Assembly: GCA_024644235.1 (NCBI GenBank)
Contig: JAHELJ010000009.1
Coordinates: 62,001-126,000 of the forward strand
Direction: 5' to 3'
DNA length: 64,000 nt
DNA from: Lewinellaceae bacterium
GTDB taxonomy: Bacteria > Bacteroidota > Bacteroidia > Chitinophagales > Saprospiraceae
The notes below the pieces were generated by a model. It was not told the DNA's origin, searched no databases, and saw only the letters and a list, made by a program, of their open reading frames with translations. Positions 54,652 to 63,512 of the stretch are shown here, in pieces. Position 1 is the stretch's first letter, and each line of letters starts with the position of its first letter. Made by a program: the position numbers and the translations under genes.

Positions 54652-55029
54652 TCATTCTTCTTCTCTTGAACCCATTTGATTTTCATTCTCCAATCGGTCG
54701 AAGAGTGCGTTGAGTCGGTACATTTCATCAAGCGTATCATCTAGATAGACATCTAACTGAGGCGTCTTTCGAACCTGTTTTCTCATCCTCGCTGCAAATA
54801 GCTGCTTCAGGCGATGATGCTGATCTTCAATTTTGAGTAAGACAGCCTGCTTATTATCGGTATTGAATACACTGAGATAGATCTTTGCCAGAGCGAGGTC
54901 GGGTGAAACCACCACATTAGTCACCGTAACCAGTGCATTATCGTAAATATAGGGGCCCTCCCGCTGCAATACTTCGCTAAAGTTGCGTTTGATCAGCTCT
55001 GCCACCTGTCTTTGCCTTTTCGTCTGCAT
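54652..55029 (-). CDS. rbfA: ribosome-binding factor A
   Basis: The 125-residue KH-like protein assists 30S subunit maturation. The N-terminal RQRQVAELIKRNFSEVLQREG and VTVTNVVVSPDLALAKIYLSVF match the family. A C-terminal acidic tail follows. It is a single gene divergent from recG and converges with the permease-regulator gene at a nine-base gap. Confidence 0.93.
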   Translation of the reverse strand: MQTKRQRQVAELIKRNFSEVLQREGPYIYDNALVTVTNVVVSPDLALAKIYLSVFNTDNKQAVLLKIEDQHHRLKQLFAARMRKQVRKTPQLDVYLDDTLDEMYRLNALFDRLENENQMGSREEE

Positions 55030-55046
55030 CGCTTGCGATTATGGGT

Positions 55047-55054
55047 CAAAGATA
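55047..55054 (-). promoter_or_regulatory. putative -7 element for rbfA
   Basis: TATCTTTG on the minus strand exactly matches TAnnTTTG, 17 bases before the ATG at 55029, giving a leader of about 12 bases. Confidence 0.45.
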
Positions 55055-55093
55055 CGGGTAAATAGGTCGAATGATGCTTCCAATGTGGATTTG

Positions 55094-55101
55094 TAGTTTT
55101 G
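55094..55101 (+). promoter_or_regulatory. putative -7 element for recG
   Basis: TAGTTTTG exactly matches TAnnTTTG and ends six bases before the ATG at 55108, so the message would be leaderless or nearly so. It also excludes the TTG start at 55099. Confidence 0.45.
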
Positions 55102-55107
55102 TTGCAA

Positions 55108-57228
55108 ATGAGTTCGGTCTTTACATCTTTCCTTGATCAGGAGATCACCTATATAAAAGGGGTTGGACCTTCCAAAAGCAATCTTTTGAAGGCCGAACTG
55201 GGCATAGAAACTATTCGTGATCTACTGACAGATTATCCGATCCGATACGAAGATAGAACCCACTTCCAGAAGATCAGCGAAATTTCGCATGAAGGGGATG
55301 TTGTGCAGCTGAGAGGCACACTGACAAGTCTGTCTCAGGTGGGATCTGGTCGTAAAAAGCGATTGGTGGGGAGGTTTCGGGATGATACAGGTACCGTAGA
55401 GTTGGTCTGGTTCCGAAGTGTGAAATGGCTTCAGGATAACCTTCCTACCGGTCATCAATATGTGCTGTATGGCCGGGTCAATCTCTTTAGGGGCAAGATT
55501 AGCATGGCTCACCCGGAGATAGAGTTGGCTTCAAAAGCCATGACTGCAAAGACCGCCACATTTGTGCCAGTCTACCGAAGTACCGAACGGTTGGGAGCTT
55601 CTGGCTTAGATAGCAGAGGCAGGAGAAAGGTGATGAGTAATCTTTTCGCCATGATCCGTGAAACGGATATTCCCGAGCATCTCCCACATTATCTCATTCA
55701 GAAATTACATCTACCAAGCTTGTTTGAGTCTTTACTCTGGATCCATTTCCCTTCCGACAACAATCTTCTTCGCCGAGCAGAAAAGAGATTGAAATTTGAT
55801 GAATTCTTCATCATCCAGATGGGGATAATTAAACAGTACAAGAACCGTCAGCAGCAGATGCAAGGTTATGTGTTTGAAAAAGTAGGGAAGCACTTTAATG
55901 ATTTTTACAACCATCATCTCTCATTCGAACTCACTAGTGCTCAAAAGCGAGTGTTGAAAGAGATCAGGCGTGACCTGAAGTCAGGTGTACAGATGAACAG
56001 GCTCCTACAAGGCGATGTGGGGAGCGGAAAAACGATCGTAGCTCTGATGGCGATGCTAATAAGTCTTGACAACGGCTTTCAATCCGGTATGATGGCTCCC
56101 ACAGAAATCTTGGCTCAACAACATTTTGAGACGGTCAGGACAATGTTGAGCGGAATGGGGATCAGAGTGGGTCTGCTGACTGGAAGCATAAAAGGTTCCG
56201 CCAGAAAAGAAATCCTGCGCTTGACCAAATTAGGTGAAATGCATATTCTCATTGGCACCCATGCTCTCATCCAAGATAACGTGTACTTTCATAATCTTGG
56301 AATGGCCATCATCGATGAGCAGCATCGCTTCGGAGTGGCTCAAAGAGCTCAATTGTGGGAGAAAAGCAGGGATCTGCATCCTCACATACTGGTAATGACT
56401 GCAACACCCATACCCCGGACACTTCATATGACCATGTACGGAGACCTGGATGTCTCGATAATCGATGAATTGCCTCCCGCACGCAAACCTGTACTGACCC
56501 AACACAAGACAGAATACCACCGACCACAGATCATAAAGTTTATGAAGGAACAGATCAAACATGGACGGCAGATCTATGTGGTCTACCCATTAATTGAAGA
56601 GTCAGAAAAACTTGATCTGGAAGATCTGAATAATGGATACGAGCGCTTGTTGGCAGATTTTCCAAAGCCTCAATACCAAATCAGTGTGGTACATGGTCGA
56701 ATGAAGCAAGAGGATAAAGAGTTTGAAATGCAACGCTTCGTTGAAGCAAAGACACACATCATGGTAGCAACTACCGTAATCGAAGTTGGGGTAGATGTGC
56801 CTAATGCGAGTGTGATGATCATTGAAAATAGCGAAAGATTTGGACTGTCTCAACTACATCAACTCCGGGGCAGGGTAGGAAGAGGGGCAAATCAATCCTA
56901 TTGCGTTCTCATGAGCAGCTTCAAATTGACCGAAGAAGCCAAGGAGAGATTGCAAACCATGGTTCGAACGAATGACGGCTTTGAAATTGCGGAAGTTGAT
57001 CTTCGGCTCAGAGGGCCTGGAACAGTTGGCGGTACCAAGCAAAGTGGACTGCCAGATCTAAAGATTGCAAATCTGATTAAGGATGGAAAAATTCTAAAAA
57101 CTGCACGTCAAATCGCCCGGCGTATACTTGACAAAGACCCTGACCTAAAATTGGACATGCATGTAGCATTGAGAAGATATCTGACAAAATATGGAAATGT
57201 GGAACAGGACTGGAGCAAGATCAGCTAA
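55108..57228 (+). CDS. recG: ATP-dependent DNA helicase RecG
   Basis: RecG remodels stalled forks and recombination intermediates. From ATG 55108 it has 706 residues. The wedge/OB domain is at about residues 60-160. Helicase motifs follow: Walker A GDVGSGKTIV, DEQH in IIDEQHRFG, TATPIPRT, and the C-terminal RGRVGRG motif VI. Length and domain order are normal. It is divergent from rbfA. Confidence 0.96.
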   Translation: MSSVFTSFLDQEITYIKGVGPSKSNLLKAELGIETIRDLLTDYPIRYEDRTHFQKISEISHEGDVVQLRGTLTSLSQVGSGRKKRLVGRFRDDTGTVELVWFRSVKWLQDNLPTGHQYVLYGRVNLFRGKISMAHPEIELASKAMTAKTATFVPVYRSTERLGASGLDSRGRRKVMSNLFAMIRETDIPEHLPHYLIQKLHLPSLFESLLWIHFPSDNNLLRRAEKRLKFDEFFIIQMGIIKQYKNRQQQMQGYVFEKVGKHFNDFYNHHLSFELTSAQKRVLKEIRRDLKSGVQMNRLLQGDVGSGKTIVALMAMLISLDNGFQSGMMAPTEILAQQHFETVRTMLSGMGIRVGLLTGSIKGSARKEILRLTKLGEMHILIGTHALIQDNVYFHNLGMAIIDEQHRFGVAQRAQLWEKSRDLHPHILVMTATPIPRTLHMTMYGDLDVSIIDELPPARKPVLTQHKTEYHRPQIIKFMKEQIKHGRQIYVVYPLIEESEKLDLEDLNNGYERLLADFPKPQYQISVVHGRMKQEDKEFEMQRFVEAKTHIMVATTVIEVGVDVPNASVMIIENSERFGLSQLHQLRGRVGRGANQSYCVLMSSFKLTEEAKERLQTMVRTNDGFEIAEVDLRLRGPGTVGGTKQSGLPDLKIANLIKDGKILKTARQIARRILDKDPDLKLDMHVALRRYLTKYGNVEQDWSKIS

Positions 57229-57297
57229 TGTAGGAGTCGATTGGTCCCAAGATTTGATTTACTCGTAGATATAAACACGCGAAGTGGAATTGAAAGT

Positions 57298-57305
57298 TAA
57301 CTTTG
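57298..57305 (+). promoter_or_regulatory. putative -7 element for the small coiled-coil protein gene
   Basis: TAACTTTG exactly matches TAnnTTTG, 33 bases upstream of the ATG at 57331. Confidence 0.45.
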
Positions 57306-57330
57306 AACTGTTGATTCTGGAAAATTAACT

Positions 57331-57621
57331 ATGGGAAGTAAGTATAAAATGACCGGTTGCGCCAAGTTCTTCTTTGTGCTCATCATTCTAGCTCCACTTG
57401 CATATGTCGGGGCTTCCTACTATAACGGACAGGATGGTATTCAGAATATCAAGAATCTCCTAGGCATGGGCTCGGAACAAACGAGAGAGCCATCTGGCGA
57501 CGAAGCAACCACCGACCTACAAGAACAAATTGAAAAGTTGCAGAAAGATGTCAAGTACTTCGAGGGTGAAGCTGAGCGCCTGAAAGAAGAATTAGAAGCA
57601 TGCCAGCAGGCTCGGAACTAG
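57331..57621 (+). CDS. small membrane-anchored coiled-coil protein
   Basis: The 96-residue protein has one hydrophobic segment (FFFVLIILAPLAYVGASYY, about residues 13-31), a short polar linker, and a charged helix (about residues 60-95) with heptad-like Leu spacing (LQEQIEKLQKDVKYF, AERLKEELEA). It likely sits in the inner membrane with the coiled coil on one face. No family was recognised. It has its own promoter box and precedes the dehydrogenase gene by 74 bp. Confidence 0.65.
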   Translation: MGSKYKMTGCAKFFFVLIILAPLAYVGASYYNGQDGIQNIKNLLGMGSEQTREPSGDEATTDLQEQIEKLQKDVKYFEGEAERLKEELEACQQARN

Positions 57622-57694
57622 TCGTCTTCTTTTCCCGCTCTGGAATTAGTTGCTAAAAAAATGCGTTCTTTGCGCCTTTGAAAAACAGTATTCC

Positions 57695-58669
57695 ATGATA
57701 CGTATTCTGGCAAATGACGGCATAGATGCCGATGGGAAACTTCTCTTGGAGGATGCCGGCTATCTGGTCGACACGAAGAAGATCAGTCAAGATGATTTGG
57801 CACAGTATCTGCCAAACTATCACGTAGTTATCGTACGAAGTGCCACGAAAATCCGTAAAGAGCTGATGGATCAATGTCCAGATTTGAAAATCATTGCCAG
57901 GGGAGGTGTCGGTCTTGATAATATCGACGTCGATTATGCAAGGTCGAAAGGAATAGAGGTGTACAACACCCCGGCAGCTTCTTCGTCATCTGTGGCTGAA
58001 CTTGTCTTTAGTCATATATTTTGTCTGGCGAGATCTCTACATCTGGCCAACAGGGAAATGCCTATGAAAGGTGGCACTGCTTTCAAAGACCTGAAGAAGG
58101 CGTACTCAAAAGGGATCGAACTCCGTGGCAAAACCCTGGGTATATTGGGCTTTGGACGGATTGGCCAGGAGGTCGCGAAAATTGGTTTGGGACTGGGTAT
58201 GAGAATTCTACCTGTTGATCTATTCGTTGACGATGCCACTATTCAGGTTGCTCTGTATGATATGCAGGATGCATCACTTTCCATCAAGATCGACACTGTG
58301 TCGCTGGATCATATGTTGGAAAACAGTGATGTTATCACTTTGCATGTGCCATCAACAGGTGGTAAAGCTTTGATTGGATCAAGTGAGATCGCACGAATGA
58401 AGAAGGGCGTATTGCTTATCAATACTTCGAGAGGTGGAACGATCGATGAAGAGGAACTTCTGGAAGGCCTTAGGAGCGGGCAGGTCGGTGGCGCTGGTCT
58501 AGACGTATTTGAAAACGAGCCTACACCACGACAAGCCCTAATGGAGCATCCCCGGATTAGTGTCAGTCCTCACATTGGAGCATCGACCTTGGAGGCCCAA
58601 GAGAACATTGGCCGGGAGCTAGCAGATAAGATTATTGCATTCTACGAAGCTGCCAATGCTACATCATAA
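57695..58669 (+). CDS. D-2-hydroxyacid dehydrogenase, 3-phosphoglycerate dehydrogenase-like
   Basis: From ATG 57695 the protein has 324 residues. The NAD-binding loop GFGRIG is at 152-157. Catalytic Arg (INTSRGGTID), Glu and His (VSPHIGAST) of the D-isomer-specific family are present. The N-terminal RGGVGLDNID block is typical of phosphoglycerate dehydrogenase. It lacks an ACT domain, so feedback control by serine is not expected through that route. SerA is likely given glyA elsewhere in the window, but other 2-hydroxyacids are possible. It overlaps the convergent FKBP gene by 11 bp. Confidence 0.88.
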   Translation: MIRILANDGIDADGKLLLEDAGYLVDTKKISQDDLAQYLPNYHVVIVRSATKIRKELMDQCPDLKIIARGGVGLDNIDVDYARSKGIEVYNTPAASSSSVAELVFSHIFCLARSLHLANREMPMKGGTAFKDLKKAYSKGIELRGKTLGILGFGRIGQEVAKIGLGLGMRILPVDLFVDDATIQVALYDMQDASLSIKIDTVSLDHMLENSDVITLHVPSTGGKALIGSSEIARMKKGVLLINTSRGGTIDEEELLEGLRSGQVGGAGLDVFENEPTPRQALMEHPRISVSPHIGASTLEAQENIGRELADKIIAFYEAANATS

Positions 58670-59216
58670 GTTCTATCAACTCTATTTCAAAAATCAGGCA
58701 TTTGTTGGGAGACACCATCGAACCCAACCCTTCTTCTCCATAAGCCAATGAAGAAGGTAGAATGACGAGGATCTTCCCGCCAACCTGAATCCGAGTAAGA
58801 GCATCATTCCAACCCGGTATTACATTTCCGAGATAGAAGTCAAATGTCTTACCCTTGTTGTATGTAGAATCGATGACCTGACCATCCAGCAGATAGACAT
58901 TGTAATGTACTTTGAGCCTGTCTCCCCATTGGGGTTGTTGACCTTTGCCGGGATCAATAATCTGAAAATAGTATCCAAGTTCTGCCCGCTTCATGTCCCA
59001 TTTCTTCTGGAGGATGAAATCAATCAAGAGTTTTTCATCGATCAATTTCTGACTCTCTTCTGAAGCTGGAAAATAAGGAGCAAAGCGACTGATTAGCGTT
59101 TCCTCATCTGTAGTAAGAATCTCAAATTCGTCCGACGGTGCAGAGGTTACTTGAGCACATGCTGCAAGGATTGCAATCAGAACAGCAAGGTGTGCAGACC
59201 TTGATAAATTCTGCAC
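58659..59216 (-). CDS. FKBP-type peptidyl-prolyl isomerase lipoprotein
   Basis: The preferred start is GTG 59216, which shares one base with the stop of the upstream TPR gene (TAGTG) and places a lipobox LAAC at Cys20. The longer frame to 59345 puts about 43 residues before the signal and is unlikely. The mature protein has a helical segment and an FKBP domain: WGDRLKVHYNVYLLDG, GNVIPGWNDALTRI and SLAYGEEG. Lipid-anchored FKBPs include GldI of Flavobacterium gliding motility; equivalence is not shown. It ends the coaX-to-FKBP run. Confidence 0.85.
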   Translation of the reverse strand: MQNLSRSAHLAVLIAILAACAQVTSAPSDEFEILTTDEETLISRFAPYFPASEESQKLIDEKLLIDFILQKKWDMKRAELGYYFQIIDPGKGQQPQWGDRLKVHYNVYLLDGQVIDSTYNKGKTFDFYLGNVIPGWNDALTRIQVGGKILVILPSSLAYGEEGLGSMVSPNKCLIFEIELIELMM

Positions 59217-60652
59217 TACTTTGCACTGCGGATAGTAGTGTTTTCTTGAATCCAACATCCCACCCGGAAGCTTGCTCCTTCCTGCAATGTTCGTTGAAAC
59301 ACATCTTCTCTTGATGGCATGTATTGCTCGTAACGCTGTATCCATTTATTCGCTTCGGCAGTTACTGAAGGATCCACCCTTTTAGCTTGATTCCATTTGT
59401 CAATAGCTGGCCACACTACAATCTGACTATCCCATCCTCTTCCGGGACCGCATAGTGGACCACTTGAGGCATAAAGGCGACCGACCAGCAGGTAAGGTTC
59501 TCCCCAGTTCGCTTTATAATTCGCTGCTTCCAGAGCAAACCTCCTGGCTTGAGGGAAGTTTTTCAAATGGCTGTAGTAGATCTTGGCGATCAACAACAGG
59601 TAGTTTGCTTTCTTTTCATTGTCATCAGTTGCATCTACTGCATCTTGAAATTTAGCTATAGCCTGCTGAAAGTCACCATCCCTTAATGCCTGATAGGCCA
59701 GTTTGGATTCCGAAGGTAGAGGAGGTTCCTTCACACAATGCTTCGATCTAGCCTCATTTAAAGCAATCAAGCTGGGATGATCGTCCGCACAGCCTCCCCA
59801 CTTCAATTTCCCATAAACATCACCGATCACCTCACAATTAGCAGGATCAGCTTCATAATCCGGAAAGTATTTGATGCTGAAGTAAGTACAATCGTAAAAC
59901 CCCTTCACTCCTTCAAAAGCTTCCAGGCGCTGCGATGTGTACTCATTGATGATATCCCATTGATTTCGGTTCTTTCCGCTTTTGTATCCTTTTTCCACCC
60001 TTTCACTGATCATCTTGGCGTATTTCTGTGCTTCTTCCATCGGAAGCTTTTCTGCATCAAATTGCCGTACGAGTAGATCGGTAAATGGGTTTAAGATGAA
60101 CAGGTGACTTTCCAGACCATCAGTGTCTATCGACTTGCGAAAGAGTGCAAAAATCTCATCCTGAGTAGCCCGGTCCTTGTATTTGTAATAAAGATCAAAT
60201 CCCTTACGACCAGCTATGTAACCTTGCTCCCCATAGCACTCCAACATCTCGTCATAGAAGTCAAAGATTCGATCGATGTATTCATTCTTCTTTGCTTCAT
60301 TAGTCTCTTTCGAAATGAAATGCTCATAAAACCTGATTCCATCTACAAAATGTGTATTTCTTTTGCCATCGGCGGCAGGAGCATAGCTGTAGGCTCTCTC
60401 CCAATAAGGAAATGCCTCATCGTATTGATTATTGCGAAGAAAATCCCGGTAAATTACATGAGCATTTAATGCTTGCTCTCCTTCGTCTGTGTTGTCAAAC
60501 CTCTTACACGGACTAAATCCCTCCTCACCAAGATCATTGACTTGCTCAGATTGATCCGGTTCTCGTACCGTGGTCTCAGCTAATTTGGGAGTGCATCCGA
60601 GAATTAAGACAGAAAATAATAAGCCGACTAGGGAAAGCGTACCTGTTTTCAT
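59216..60652 (-). CDS. TPR-containing lipoprotein (paralogue of the adjacent gene)
   Basis: The 478-residue lipoprotein has lipobox LILGC (Cys20). It has an N-terminal helical array with the motif AYSYAPAADGKRNTHFVDGIRFYEHF and C-terminal TPR-like repeats around residues 320-440 (DGDFQQAIAKFQDAVDA, QARRFALEAANYKANWGEPYLLVG). It ends with SFRVGCWIQENTTIR. The adjacent protein shares the APAADG, WGxPYLL and GCWI-x-E-x-T-x-R features, so they are tandem paralogues. The family is common in Bacteroidota and its function is unknown. A hairpin terminator separates the two genes. Confidence 0.83.
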   Translation of the reverse strand: MKTGTLSLVGLLFSVLILGCTPKLAETTVREPDQSEQVNDLGEEGFSPCKRFDNTDEGEQALNAHVIYRDFLRNNQYDEAFPYWERAYSYAPAADGKRNTHFVDGIRFYEHFISKETNEAKKNEYIDRIFDFYDEMLECYGEQGYIAGRKGFDLYYKYKDRATQDEIFALFRKSIDTDGLESHLFILNPFTDLLVRQFDAEKLPMEEAQKYAKMISERVEKGYKSGKNRNQWDIINEYTSQRLEAFEGVKGFYDCTYFSIKYFPDYEADPANCEVIGDVYGKLKWGGCADDHPSLIALNEARSKHCVKEPPLPSESKLAYQALRDGDFQQAIAKFQDAVDATDDNEKKANYLLLIAKIYYSHLKNFPQARRFALEAANYKANWGEPYLLVGRLYASSGPLCGPGRGWDSQIVVWPAIDKWNQAKRVDPSVTAEANKWIQRYEQYMPSREDVFQRTLQEGASFRVGCWIQENTTIRSAK

Positions 60653-60669
60653 GATATAGTATTCTAGAC

Positions 60670-60702
60670 AAAAAAAGCTCCGTCCTTAATGGAACGAAGC
60701 TT
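60670..60702 (-). terminator. hairpin terminator or attenuator between the two TPR genes
   Basis: On the minus strand AAGCTTCGTTC pairs with GGACGGAGCTT (eleven pairs, two T-G) and is followed by six or seven T. It is 38 bases after the upstream TPR stop and 18 bases before the next gene's start, with no promoter box between. Confidence 0.78.
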
Positions 60703-60739
60703 TTCTTCAAAAACTACTTTTAAAGTAGCCAATTTTATT

Positions 60740-62161
60740 TTATTGAACGCGAAGAATTGTACGCTCTGCGATCCAACATCCTGTGCTAATCTCCTGTCCC
60801 TCCTTAAATCCCCGCATAAAGGCATCATCCTTACTTGGCTTGTTAGAACTGTAGATCCCAATTTTTCGATTCGCTTCTTCGTCGACAGCGCCATCAATGG
60901 AGCGCGCATATAGATACTTGTCTAAAGCTGCAAGTATCACAATTCGCTGGCCCCAGGCATCACCACCACATGACTTCGCGGCTTTGGCATATATGTCGCC
61001 AATCAAGAGATATGGCTGGCCCCACCCCGAACGCAGTTCAGCAGCTTTCAGGGCATTTGTCCTGGCGTTTTGCAATCTCCCCAGTTTCCGAAACTCAATG
61101 GAAGCTATATTGAAATAGTATTGGGCACGCTTATCGGGGTCCTCTTCACCCTCCAAAGCCAAGGCATATTTATCCAGAGCTCCTTCAAAGTCTCCTTCCC
61201 GGTACAAGCGGTTGGCCACCACACCGGGATTGTTGGCTTCAAACTCTGCCTGAATTCTTGCGTTTTCCTCGGCAGCATACTTTTCATATTCAGTCTTCAG
61301 TTTTGACAAAAAAGGATCGTCTTTATCGCATCCCTCCTGAAGGAGTTTGTTAAACACATATTTGACCATATCAGGATCATCGGGAGATTCATTGTACCTG
61401 GGCTCCAACTTCGACTTGAAATAATCGCAGTCAAATATGTCACTTTCTATCTCAGAGAATTTTGCTAACATTCTGGCCTTGGCCGACTCATAATATGCTT
61501 TGTATTGGCCACCTGCTTCAATATTTGCATCAGCAGCTTCCACCAACTTCTCATGAAGAGCTCGAGCTTTCTGAGCATCAAGTTTGTTGTTCTTGTATTG
61601 ATACACAATAATATTGGCAGCCGGCTCAAAAACGATATACTCCACTTGATCCGGACCAGCACTCAGGGATGCCTCAAAAGCTGTCAGATTGGGCTCATAT
61701 GGAGAATTCAGTTCGTAATACATATCAAATGCCTTTCTTCCCCTGACTTGAGCAGCCTTTTGCTTATAGCATTCTGCGTCAGAACAACTCGTCAATTTGA
61801 TTGACTGAGCCTCATAGCAGCTGGCACATTCGTCGTACAATCTGATAATAGCTTGTTTGATCTCATTCTTGGTGGCATCATCAGTAGCCTTCTTAAACTT
61901 TTCCTTATAAAGTTTGACACCATCCATGTAATGGAAATCCCGCATCCCATCCGCGGCAGGCGCGATATCGTAGGCTTTTTTCCATTCAGCAAAAGCAAGA
62001 TCTATGTCATTCATTTTCAAAGCAGAGCGATAGTTACTATGTGCATTCTCTGCTTGTTCTTTCTGAGGAGAATCGTTCCATGTCTCACACTGACCATAAC
62101 CAATGGACCCGGTCAACAGCGACAGGCAAAACAGAAACACGATATCCTTTGAAGCAACCAT
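60740..62161 (-). CDS. TPR-containing exported protein (paralogue of the adjacent gene)
   Basis: The 473-residue protein has a signal peptide ending near GYGQ (residue 24) but no lipobox cysteine at the usual place. Helical repeats cover most of it, with AYDIAPAADGMRDFHYMDGVKLYKE in the N-terminal third and YREGDFEGALDKYALALEG, NARTNALKAAELRSGWGQPYLLIG near the C-terminus. The ending ISTGCWIAERTILRV matches the neighbour. It lies two bases after the OMP gene in the coaX run. Confidence 0.83.
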   Translation of the reverse strand: MVASKDIVFLFCLSLLTGSIGYGQCETWNDSPQKEQAENAHSNYRSALKMNDIDLAFAEWKKAYDIAPAADGMRDFHYMDGVKLYKEKFKKATDDATKNEIKQAIIRLYDECASCYEAQSIKLTSCSDAECYKQKAAQVRGRKAFDMYYELNSPYEPNLTAFEASLSAGPDQVEYIVFEPAANIIVYQYKNNKLDAQKARALHEKLVEAADANIEAGGQYKAYYESAKARMLAKFSEIESDIFDCDYFKSKLEPRYNESPDDPDMVKYVFNKLLQEGCDKDDPFLSKLKTEYEKYAAEENARIQAEFEANNPGVVANRLYREGDFEGALDKYALALEGEEDPDKRAQYYFNIASIEFRKLGRLQNARTNALKAAELRSGWGQPYLLIGDIYAKAAKSCGGDAWGQRIVILAALDKYLYARSIDGAVDEEANRKIGIYSSNKPSKDDAFMRGFKEGQEISTGCWIAERTILRVQ

Positions 62162-62163
62162 AA

Positions 62164-63507
62164 CTAGTTAAATTTTCTTTTGTAAAACCATAAGTTATTG
62201 TTTAAGGAAACCCCCACATGCAAACGAAAGAAGTTTTCCTTTATGGGGATTTGACCACCGTGTTGGCCATACTCAACCCCTAAGTTAATAAATGATAATT
62301 GCCTTGACAGAATAATAGGCAGTCCGAATCCAAGATTTATTGAAAGATCTTTAATCTGATCTTCTCCTTCTATAACTCTTGGATCTGTCCCAAACTGAAG
62401 ACCTACACGGTATCGGATTCTCCGATGATAGAACCGGTACGAATCAGCATCTGGTACAAACTCTCCTCCCAAACTAAATTGCCAGGAATTATCAAAACTA
62501 CCTACATCCACATTATTTTCATAATTCGACCACCCACTGGTTCGGTAATTTAAACCCATCAGAAACTTGGTTCCTCGTTGGTAAGTAATCCCAATTCCAA
62601 ACTCTGATGGCATCTTTCCCTTATTCTGGATGTCATCAGCGTAGAAAATGGTGTCTGTCTCCTCATCAGGTATGTCATCTGACAAGCCACCCCATACAGA
62701 ACTCTTTAAAGCAGAGAACTGCTCTGACACAGTCTTGTAGCTCCATCGGGAATTCCCATGAAGCCCGATTGTCAGAGATTTGATTTGTCGCTCATCCTCA
62801 AGAGCTTTACCTTGGGAAAGGTCAAAAACATACTGAACACCCCCATTCCAGAAAAAGCCCCTATAGCTATGATCGTCAGCCATATAATCATGAAACTGGA
62901 GAATCAAATCTTCAAATAAAACTGCACGTTCGTTGGAGATCGTACCGAAAAGATACCCGACATTCAATCCAAAATACAACTGCTTGTACTTAAATCCATT
63001 TCCCCAGGATATCTTGTTAGTACCTCCCGAGCCTTCATATTGCCGCGTGACTTCCCCAACGGAAGGTACAACATCACTAACTTCAGTAGCATGAATCACT
63101 CTCGAATGTGGCAACAGCGAAATACTCATCCCCCAGTTGAAATCAGTCTTTTTTCGATCCAATAGTCTATTCAAAGGGTTGAAAATTGGGAATGCAAGCG
63201 ACATGTGAGTCAGACCACCATCCCAAAATGACTGAGACTCATTTCCAAATGTGTACTTCGACGATCGGGTGTCAAACCCAATTTCAAAAGATGTAGTGCT
63301 CAGATGGCCCAAGGACGCCGGGTTCAGGATATTTGTCTGAAATGGACTAGAATAAGCTGCCGAAAGGCCCCCTAATGATCTTAAATGAGAGAATTCATTA
63401 CTGACCAGATCACCTATACCCAGCCGGGAATAAGGTGAATTTCCTGTCTGAGCGGACAAGCCAACAACCAACGACACAAAGGTAAATAGCCAGATGGTTC
63501 TAAGCAT
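62164..63507 (-). CDS. outer membrane beta-barrel protein encoded next to coaX
   Basis: The 447-residue protein has a signal peptide (MLRTIWLFTFVSLVVGLSAQ) and the start motif NSPYSRLGIGDLVSNE. The rest is amphipathic beta strands of a large barrel, similar in outline to FadL/PorV-like outer membrane proteins. The NSPYSRxGIGD opening is common in Bacteroidota barrels found beside coaX. No function is assigned. It lies five bases after coaX and two bases before the TPR gene. Confidence 0.8.
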   Translation of the reverse strand: MLRTIWLFTFVSLVVGLSAQTGNSPYSRLGIGDLVSNEFSHLRSLGGLSAAYSSPFQTNILNPASLGHLSTTSFEIGFDTRSSKYTFGNESQSFWDGGLTHMSLAFPIFNPLNRLLDRKKTDFNWGMSISLLPHSRVIHATEVSDVVPSVGEVTRQYEGSGGTNKISWGNGFKYKQLYFGLNVGYLFGTISNERAVLFEDLILQFHDYMADDHSYRGFFWNGGVQYVFDLSQGKALEDERQIKSLTIGLHGNSRWSYKTVSEQFSALKSSVWGGLSDDIPDEETDTIFYADDIQNKGKMPSEFGIGITYQRGTKFLMGLNYRTSGWSNYENNVDVGSFDNSWQFSLGGEFVPDADSYRFYHRRIRYRVGLQFGTDPRVIEGEDQIKDLSINLGFGLPIILSRQLSFINLGVEYGQHGGQIPIKENFFRLHVGVSLNNNLWFYKRKFN

Positions 63508-63512
63508 AGTAA

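Noticed and set aside
58659-59216. Naming the FKBP lipoprotein gldI
   Set aside because: Lipid-anchored FKBP fits, but gldI is not distinguishable from other FKBP lipoproteins by eye and the gene context is not a gliding locus.
59217-59345. 43-residue N-terminal extension of the FKBP lipoprotein
   Set aside because: It lies within the upstream TPR gene and would bury the lipoprotein signal; GTG at 59216 overlaps the upstream stop by one base.
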